Shown in pieces: positions 59,090 through 64,000 of a DNA stretch of 64,000 nt. Positions within the stretch are counted from its first letter, which is position 1. The number at the start of each line of letters is the position of its first letter. The notes beneath the pieces were generated by a model that was given only the letters and a program-made list of their open reading frames with translations, was not told the DNA's origin and did no database searches. The position numbers and the translations under genes were made by a program. Source of the DNA: Dehalobacter alkaniphilus (lineage in GTDB: Bacteria > Bacillota > Desulfitobacteriia > Desulfitobacteriales > Syntrophobotulaceae); contig CP148031.1 of NCBI GenBank assembly GCA_040500365.1, positions 1,178,001-1,242,000 on the forward strand. Direction: 5' to 3'.

Positions 59090-59831
59090 GGGAAAGCAGA
59101 TTCTGGCGGTCTGGGGCAGCCCGTCCAGCGGCAAAACCGTAACGGCTGTGAAAATTGCCAAAGAGTTGTCCATAAACAGGAAAAATGTCGCGGTTGTTTT
59201 CTGTGATGGGGTCTGCCCGGCCCTGCCCACGGTGCTGAAAACCAAAAAAACGGTGGAGGGCTCCATTGGCGAGGTGCTTTCTGCCCCAAGCGTAACCCAG
59301 GAGCTTATCTTGAAGAACTGCATATGTCCCGGCAAGAATCCATATATCAGCTTTCTCGGCTACAAGGCGGGAGAAAATGTCTTTACCTATGCCGAATATG
59401 CCAAAGAACGGGCGGTAGACCTGCTGGTGCTGCTGCGCCATATTGCCGACTATGTGGTGGTGGACTGTTCCAGTGCCTTGACCGACAGCATTCTGTCCAC
59501 GGCGGCCCTGGAGGTAGCCGACACGGTGCTGCGGCTGGGAAGCTGCGATTTAAAAAGCGTGTCTTACTATATGTCCTGCCTGCCGCTTATTGCCGACCGC
59601 AGGTTTAAACCGGAGAAGCACATCAGGGTGCTGTCCAACGTAAAACCCAGGCAGGATTCGGGCGGGTACGAAAACACTTACGGCGGCGTTTCCTACAGGC
59701 TGCCCCATGTGGCTGCCATCGAGGAACAGTTTTATTCCCTTGCCCTGCTGGACAGTCTTTCCGGCAAGGAAGCAAAAGCTTATCAGACTGTCATCCTGGC
59801 AATCACAGAGGAGGTGTTTGGGAATGCCTAA
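59079..59831 (+). CDS. TadZ/CpaE-like ATPase
   Basis: The 250-residue MinD/ParA-like protein has Walker A G-S-P-S-S-G-K-T-V (13-21) and, near residue 125, I-A-D-Y-V-V-V-D-C-S-S-A-L (Walker B). CpaE/TadZ proteins place the pilus machine at a cell pole and recruit the other Tad proteins. The N-terminal receiver-like domain of CpaE is missing; only the ATPase part is present, as in several Gram-positive Tad loci. AGGAGGA precedes the ATG. The end overlaps the CpaF gene by 8 bases. Confidence 0.82.
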   Translation: MPNKGKQILAVWGSPSSGKTVTAVKIAKELSINRKNVAVVFCDGVCPALPTVLKTKKTVEGSIGEVLSAPSVTQELILKNCICPGKNPYISFLGYKAGENVFTYAEYAKERAVDLLVLLRHIADYVVVDCSSALTDSILSTAALEVADTVLRLGSCDLKSVSYYMSCLPLIADRRFKPEKHIRVLSNVKPRQDSGGYENTYGGVSYRLPHVAAIEEQFYSLALLDSLSGKEAKAYQTVILAITEEVFGNA

Positions 59832-61176
59832 GAATATCGGCCTGTTTTTCAATACGGCCAAATATCAGAAAGCTTTTTCGGAGGTTTTGCAGGAGGTGCA
59901 GGAATACATTTCTGGCAAGTATGCCACCATGATAGCCCATAACCCGACGGAACAAAAACAGCAAATTACCGCCTATATCTCCAAATACCTGACCGACTAC
60001 AGCCTGGGTGTGGAGGGGCTGACGCTGGATGAGCTTGTGGAAAGGCTCTACAGCGAGATGGCGGAGTTTTCGTTTTTGACCCAATACCTTTTCGCTACCG
60101 ATATCGAAGAAATCAACATCAATTCCTGGAAGGACGTAAAAATCACCTATGCCGACGGCAGGGTGGTTCCCTCCGCTGAAAAATTCAACAGCCCCGAACA
60201 TGCCGTCGATGTGGTGCGACGCCTGCTGCATAAATCCGGTATGATTCTGGACCAATCACAGCCAGCTGTCGTAGGGCATCTGAGCAACAAAATCCGCATC
60301 ACCGTGTTAAGCAACCCATTGACCGACCATGACAAAGGGGTTGCGGCTTCCATCAGGATTGTCAATCCGCAGAAGCTCGAACGGGAGGACTTTATCCGCA
60401 ACCGTACCGCAACCGCCGAAATGCTGGACTTTTTAAGCGCCTGCCTGCGGTACGGGCTTTCCGTGTGCGTGACCGGATCTACGGGCAGCGGGAAAACCAC
60501 GCTGATGAGCTGGCTTTTGTCCACCATCCCCGATGATAAACGTGTGTTTTCCATAGAGAACGGATGTAGGGAATTCGACCTTGTGAAAGAGGACGAAAAC
60601 GGCAAAGTGGTCAATAACGTAGTGCATACTGTCACCCGGTTTTCGGAGGACAAAAAGCAGAATATCGACCAGGAAAAGCTGCTGGAGTATGCCCTGACCT
60701 GCAACCCCGACGTGGTATGTGTAGGCGAGATGAAATCCGCCGAAGCGTTTGCGGCGCAGGAAGCAGCCCGGACGGGACACGCCGTCATTACCACCACCCA
60801 TGCCAATAGCTGCAACGCCACCTACTACCGCATGGTAACGCTCTGCACGCAAAAATATGACATTAACGACCGGACGCTGTACAACCTTGTTACCGAAGCG
60901 TTTCCCATTGTCCTGTTCGTGAAAAAGCTGGAGGACAGTTCAAGGAAGTGCATGGAAATAACCGAGTGTGAGATCTTGCCGGACGGAGAGCGGAGGATTC
61001 ATACCCTTTTCCGTTTTCATGTTGAAGAAAATGCGGTGGTGGACGGAGCGGTAAAAATCCGGGGGGGATTCGAGAGGGTAAATACCCTATCCGAGAGCTT
61101 GCAGAAAAGGCTGCTGGAAAACGGTATGCCTGTGAGTCTTTTGAATAAAATCACGAAAGGAGAGGGTACCGCATGA
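59824..61176 (+). CDS. cpaF: CpaF/TadA secretion ATPase
   Basis: The protein has 450 residues from ATG 59824, behind GGAGGTG and inside the end of the TadZ gene. It is a type II/IV secretion ATPase: a helical N-terminal domain, then V-C-V-T-G-S-T-G-S-G-K-T-T (Walker A, about 213-225), an Asp box (I-E-N-G-C-R-E-F-D), Walker B-like D-V-V-C-V-G-E-M-K-S-A-E and the His box T-G-H-A-V-I-T-T-T-H-A-N. It powers pilus assembly through TadB/TadC. It belongs to the VirB11/PilT superfamily, so it might also serve the conjugation channel, since no VirB4 is present; that is only a hypothesis. Confidence 0.92.
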   Translation: MPKNIGLFFNTAKYQKAFSEVLQEVQEYISGKYATMIAHNPTEQKQQITAYISKYLTDYSLGVEGLTLDELVERLYSEMAEFSFLTQYLFATDIEEININSWKDVKITYADGRVVPSAEKFNSPEHAVDVVRRLLHKSGMILDQSQPAVVGHLSNKIRITVLSNPLTDHDKGVAASIRIVNPQKLEREDFIRNRTATAEMLDFLSACLRYGLSVCVTGSTGSGKTTLMSWLLSTIPDDKRVFSIENGCREFDLVKEDENGKVVNNVVHTVTRFSEDKKQNIDQEKLLEYALTCNPDVVCVGEMKSAEAFAAQEAARTGHAVITTTHANSCNATYYRMVTLCTQKYDINDRTLYNLVTEAFPIVLFVKKLEDSSRKCMEITECEILPDGERRIHTLFRFHVEENAVVDGAVKIRGGFERVNTLSESLQKRLLENGMPVSLLNKITKGEGTA

Positions 61177-62102
61177 CATTTCTTATTATGGTGGCGTTCA
61201 TCGGGCTGATTGCCGGAAGCTTTCTGCTTCTGAGGCTTTCTCCCTTTGAATTTGCCGAAAACATGATCAGGCCGCTGCAAAACCGGAAGAAACCTATCGG
61301 AAAACAGATTGAGGAAGCAAAATTACCCAGGCAGGCGCGGGGCATCAGAAAAACTATTCAGGAAACCAAAGAAGTGCTTGTCCTTACAGGCAAAAGCACA
61401 AAATTCGGCGCGTTATGCGCCCTTTCTTGTTTTTTGCTTGTGGTTGGCGTGCTGGTTTCCATGCTGCTGGACAATTTCTTTATGATACCCGTTGCTGCCG
61501 TGGGAATGGCTCTCCTGCCTTTCTGGTACATCCTGTTCACTGCTCATTCCTATAAAAAGCAGATGAACGCCGAGCTTGAAACGGCGCTGTCGGTTATTAC
61601 GACTTCCTATCTCAGAAATGAAAGCATCATCACGGCGGTAGAGGAAAACATCGCCTATTTGAATCCTCCGGTTGCAGACATCTTTCAGGGCTTCCTTGCC
61701 GAAACGAAATTGATCAACGTCAATGTCAAGCAGGCCCTTGGAGCCATGAAACCCAGGCTGAACAGCCCTGTGTTTCACGAATGGATCGACGCCATGACCG
61801 CCTGCCAGGAGGATAAAACCCTGAAAACCACCCTGACCCCGATTATTTCCAAGCTGTCGGATATGCGGGTAGTCTCTGCCGAACTGGATTATATGATGTA
61901 TGAGCCTTTAAAGGAGTTTATCACGATGGCGCTGCTGCTCATTGGCAACATACCGCTGATCTATTTCCTGAACAAGGACTGGTATGCGGTGCTGATGAAT
62001 ACGGGTTTCGGCAAGTCCATACTGGCAGTCTGCGGCGCGGTGATATTCGCGTCCCTGGCCGCGGTAATCCGGCTGACGAAGCCGATTGATTATAAACGAT
62101 AA
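61173..62102 (+). CDS. tadB: TadB-like Tad pilus inner-membrane protein
   Basis: The 309-residue protein overlaps cpaF by 4 bases (ATGA). It has an N-terminal helix, a pair of helices around 75-115, and a cytoplasmic four-helix T2SSF/GspF domain (L-E-T-A-L-S-V-I-T-T-S-Y, about 135-146, through M-R-V-V-S-A-E-L-D-Y), ending in two C-terminal helices (about 250-300). TadB and TadC form the platform that the ATPase turns to extrude pilin. All parts of the family are present. GAGAGGG lies before the ATG. Confidence 0.85.
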   Translation: MTFLIMVAFIGLIAGSFLLLRLSPFEFAENMIRPLQNRKKPIGKQIEEAKLPRQARGIRKTIQETKEVLVLTGKSTKFGALCALSCFLLVVGVLVSMLLDNFFMIPVAAVGMALLPFWYILFTAHSYKKQMNAELETALSVITTSYLRNESIITAVEENIAYLNPPVADIFQGFLAETKLINVNVKQALGAMKPRLNSPVFHEWIDAMTACQEDKTLKTTLTPIISKLSDMRVVSAELDYMMYEPLKEFITMALLLIGNIPLIYFLNKDWYAVLMNTGFGKSILAVCGAVIFASLAAVIRLTKPIDYKR

Positions 62103-62132
62103 AACGAAAAAATCTGAAATGAGGTGAAACTA

Positions 62133-63005
62133 TTGGATGTCCTTCTATTTTTCTTTGCCCTATTTTTTGCGGCAGGGATCTATTTTATTATTGCCGACGC
62201 TTTGAATCTGCCGGCCCTTGCAGCCACGAAAGCGGTATTGACGGTGGCAAGGCAGGATAAAAAGCAGACCATGAATCTTGAAACAGTCATATTTGAGCTT
62301 TCATCAAAGCTTTCCAGGTTTATCACCATTGACGGTTACAAGCGCCGAAAGCTGGAAGCTTCTTTAAAATCGGCGGGGATGAAGCTGACCCCCGAAACCT
62401 ATCTTGCCAAAGCATGGGTAAAGGCAGGACTGACGGCGTTTTTCATCCTGCCCGTTCTGCCCATTTTCCCGATCCTGGCTCCGGTGATTCTGTTTCTGGC
62501 GGTAGCAATATTTTTCAGGGAACGGCAGGCAGCCGATGAAATGGTGAGGCAAAAACGGGAAAAGATCGAATATGAGCTGCCGAGATTTGTTTCTACCGTT
62601 TCCCAGGAGCTAAAGGCTTCCCGTGATGTGCTCTCCATTCTGAAATCCTATCAAAAAAACGCGGAAGAAAGCTTCAAGCAGGAGCTCGAAATTACCATTG
62701 CTGACATGAAATCAGGCAATGAGGAAACGGCGCTGACAAGACTTGAGGCAAGAATCGGAAGCACCATGCTCTCCGACGTGGTCAGAGGCTTGATCTCCGT
62801 TAAGCGCGGCGACAATAGCACGGTCTATTTTGAAATGCTGAGCCACGATTTCAAGCTGCTGGAATTGCAGCGGCTGAAGCTTGTTGCGATGAAACGGCCC
62901 GGCAAGGTCCGGAAATACTCTTTCTTTATACTCGGCTGCCTTCTCCTGATGTATCTTGGTGTTTTGGGCTATGAGATTATGCATGCTTTTGGAAAGCTGT
63001 TTTAG
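62133..63005 (+). CDS. tadC: TadC-like Tad pilus inner-membrane protein
   Basis: The protein has 290 residues from TTG 62133, which is 6 bases after GAGGTG; a GTG at 62124 overlaps that site. The GspF-type domain is evident: Y-E-L-P-R-F-V-S-T-V-S-Q-E-L (about 148-161) and L-I-S-V-K-R-G-D-N-S, flanked by hydrophobic helices near the start, around 95-130 and at the end. It pairs with TadB as the second platform protein. There is a 30-base gap after tadB, and a pseudopilin gene follows 11 bases later. No key region is missing. Confidence 0.83.
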   Translation: MDVLLFFFALFFAAGIYFIIADALNLPALAATKAVLTVARQDKKQTMNLETVIFELSSKLSRFITIDGYKRRKLEASLKSAGMKLTPETYLAKAWVKAGLTAFFILPVLPIFPILAPVILFLAVAIFFRERQAADEMVRQKREKIEYELPRFVSTVSQELKASRDVLSILKSYQKNAEESFKQELEITIADMKSGNEETALTRLEARIGSTMLSDVVRGLISVKRGDNSTVYFEMLSHDFKLLELQRLKLVAMKRPGKVRKYSFFILGCLLLMYLGVLGYEIMHAFGKLF

Positions 63006-63016
63006 GAGGTGGGGCT

Positions 63017-63415
63017 ATGCTAAAAGTGCTGAAATCCAGAAGCGGACAGGGGTATATTGATGTGGTTGTGCTGGTCCTTGCGGTAATGATGGTGCTTGCC
63101 CTCGTGCTCAGGGTTGCCCCCGTGTTTTCCGCCAAACAGCAGCTTGATACCTTTGCGGCGGAGCTTTGCCGCACGGCTGAAATCGCCGGGCATATCGGAA
63201 GCGAAACCACGGCAAGAGCCAATCGGCTTAAAGATGAAACCGGCCTGGACCCGGCAATCAGTTGGTCGAAAACGGGCAACATCCAGTTAAATGAAGAATT
63301 CACCGTGACACTTTCCACCACGGTCAATATCGGCCTGTTCGGTGATTTTTCTTCTTTTCCCATTACCCTAACCGCCAAGGCGACAGGCGTTTCGGAGGTG
63401 TATTACAAGAAATGA
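63017..63415 (+). CDS. TadE-like pseudopilin
   Basis: The 132-residue protein has a prepilin-type start: basic M-L-K-V-L-K-S-R-S-G-Q-G, then Y-I-D-V-V and a hydrophobic helix (about 16-37), followed by a beta-rich extracellular domain. The likely cleavage is at G10 or G12, by the A24 peptidase at 53813. The G-Q-G-Y-I-D block echoes G-Q-G-A-L-D in the DUF6133-like protein at 50006. TadE/F pseudopilins help start or anchor Flp pili. AGGAGGTGG lies before the ATG, and the stop overlaps the next start. Confidence 0.8.
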   Translation: MLKVLKSRSGQGYIDVVVLVLAVMMVLALVLRVAPVFSAKQQLDTFAAELCRTAEIAGHIGSETTARANRLKDETGLDPAISWSKTGNIQLNEEFTVTLSTTVNIGLFGDFSSFPITLTAKATGVSEVYYKK

Positions 63416-63957
63416 CAAAACTGAGGAAAATCATATCAGATAAATCCGGCAGCTCCGCTCCTTTAACGGTCGCGATTGTCCTTGTCGTGATGATACTGTC
63501 CTGTACGGTTTTTGAATATATGCGGCTGATGGTCATTGCCAGCGGTGTGCGGGATGCGGTTCAGGCGGCAATGGTTGAGGTTGCCACCGGGAATTGGGAC
63601 GACGCCTACAACGGACTGCGCGAAGGCTACAGCGGAGGCTATACGTTAAGCGGAGCGGATTGGGTAGTCAAAATGGATACCGGAGATGTGTATTCCCGTT
63701 TGGAAAGCACCTTGGGCGTGAAAAAAGAAGGCGGAAAATATGTAAAATACACAGGCCCCGATGTGGAATACACCCTGTCCGGCCTATCCGTCAGTATGCA
63801 GAACGCTCCTCTTGCCCCATCCAACGTCAGCGGCATCTCCCAGCTATCCGCGACGGGGACTGTGGATATGGAAGTACCCTTATCCTTCGGGTGGGGCCAT
63901 CTTCCCCCCTTGAAAATCACCATGAAGCTGAAAGGCGGATTTACGCCGAAATTCTAG
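63412..63957 (+). CDS. TadE/TadF-like pseudopilin 2
   Basis: The 181-residue protein starts M-T-K-L-R-K-I-I-S-D-K-S-G-S-S-A-P-L, a prepilin leader with Gly13, followed by a hydrophobic helix (T-V-A-I-V-L-V-V-M-I-L-S-C-T-V-F-E-Y). The F-E-Y is followed by R-L-M-V-I-A-S-G-V-R-D-A-V-Q-A-A, as in TadE/F proteins, and then a large exported domain. It overlaps the preceding gene by 4 bases. No short Flp major pilin gene was seen between tadC and the end of the window, so the main pilin lies downstream or is the protein at 50006. Confidence 0.75.
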   Translation: MTKLRKIISDKSGSSAPLTVAIVLVVMILSCTVFEYMRLMVIASGVRDAVQAAMVEVATGNWDDAYNGLREGYSGGYTLSGADWVVKMDTGDVYSRLESTLGVKKEGGKYVKYTGPDVEYTLSGLSVSMQNAPLAPSNVSGISQLSATGTVDMEVPLSFGWGHLPPLKITMKLKGGFTPKF

Positions 63958-63967
63958 CAGGAGGAGC

Positions 63968-64000
63968 GTGCATTTAACCTGTGGACACGGCGTTATTTTA
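63968..64000 (+). CDS. Start of a further gene cut by the window edge
   Basis: GGAGGAG at 63960-63966 is a ribosome binding site, followed by possible GTG starts at 63968 and 63981. Both frames remain open to base 64000, so a gene very likely begins here as the next member of the Tad operon. Too little is visible for a name. Confidence 0.3.
   Translation, partial: MHLTCGHGVIL

Overview
The window is a mosaic of mobile DNA from a low-GC Gram-positive anaerobe, most likely a member of Clostridia (Bacillota). The evidence is the gene families: CD1112- and CD1115-type conjugation proteins, tandem large serine recombinases, TnpV, SpoVG, a DUF6133-like protein, strong AGGAGG-type ribosome binding sites and frequent TTG/GTG starts. 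No rRNA, tRNA or CRISPR array was seen, and the species cannot be named from this sequence.

Layout. (1) 1-1650: A+T-rich chromosomal or older DNA holding the end of a flavodoxin-like gene and a nitroreductase gene cut off by an IS3-family insertion sequence. (2) 1695-2020: an orphan cyclic-di-GMP-I riboswitch, then a 13-codon leader ORF and a terminator. (3) 2078-11190: an integration module with a sigma-like regulator whose ribosome binding site lies in a hairpin, a structured non-coding stretch, a DinG/XPD-like helicase, three tandem large serine recombinases and a small recombinase-domain protein lacking the catalytic serine. (4) 11350-20878: an A+T-rich seven-gene defence operon (Xre regulator, MORC/MutL-like GHKL ATPase, Z1 helicase, PD-(D/E)XK protein, AIPR protein, cytosine methyltransferase, Vsr nicking endonuclease). 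(5) 20864-21808: the C-terminal remnant of another serine recombinase. (6) 22105-26819: a Qat anti-phage system whose qatA gene is split by a change of frame. (7) 27071-28377: a TetR-type regulator with two palindromic operators and an unknown zinc-ribbon protein.

(8) 28500-52278: a G+C-richer conjugative backbone. It encodes ParA/ParB, a 2790-residue ArdC/methylase/helicase protein (with a tnpV gene nested in another frame), a DUF3991/Toprim protein, a PAPS-reductase-like PP-loop protein, a RadC-like JAB protein, a ribbon-helix-helix accessory protein, a MobL-type HUH relaxase, a coupling protein split in two by an A+T-rich kinase cassette, a VirB2-like protein, a DUF6133-like protein, SpoVG, a VirB6-like membrane protein and a PrgI-like protein. 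(9) 52287-63957: where related elements usually carry the VirB4 ATPase and a cell-wall hydrolase, this one has a second cytosine methyltransferase, a broken HTH gene, a prepilin peptidase, a very large repeat-containing cell-surface protein and a Tad/Flp pilus operon (CpaB, TadZ, CpaF/TadA, TadB, TadC and two TadE/F-like pseudopilins).

Working picture (inference): the relaxosome and coupling protein process DNA as in other clostridial integrative conjugative elements, while the Tad machine and the giant surface protein may provide attachment to recipient cells or even part of the transfer channel. The two defence systems are cargo lying between the recombinases and the ParA-led backbone. The Tad/conjugation combination, the nested tnpV gene, the split coupling protein and the split qatA are the points most worth checking.
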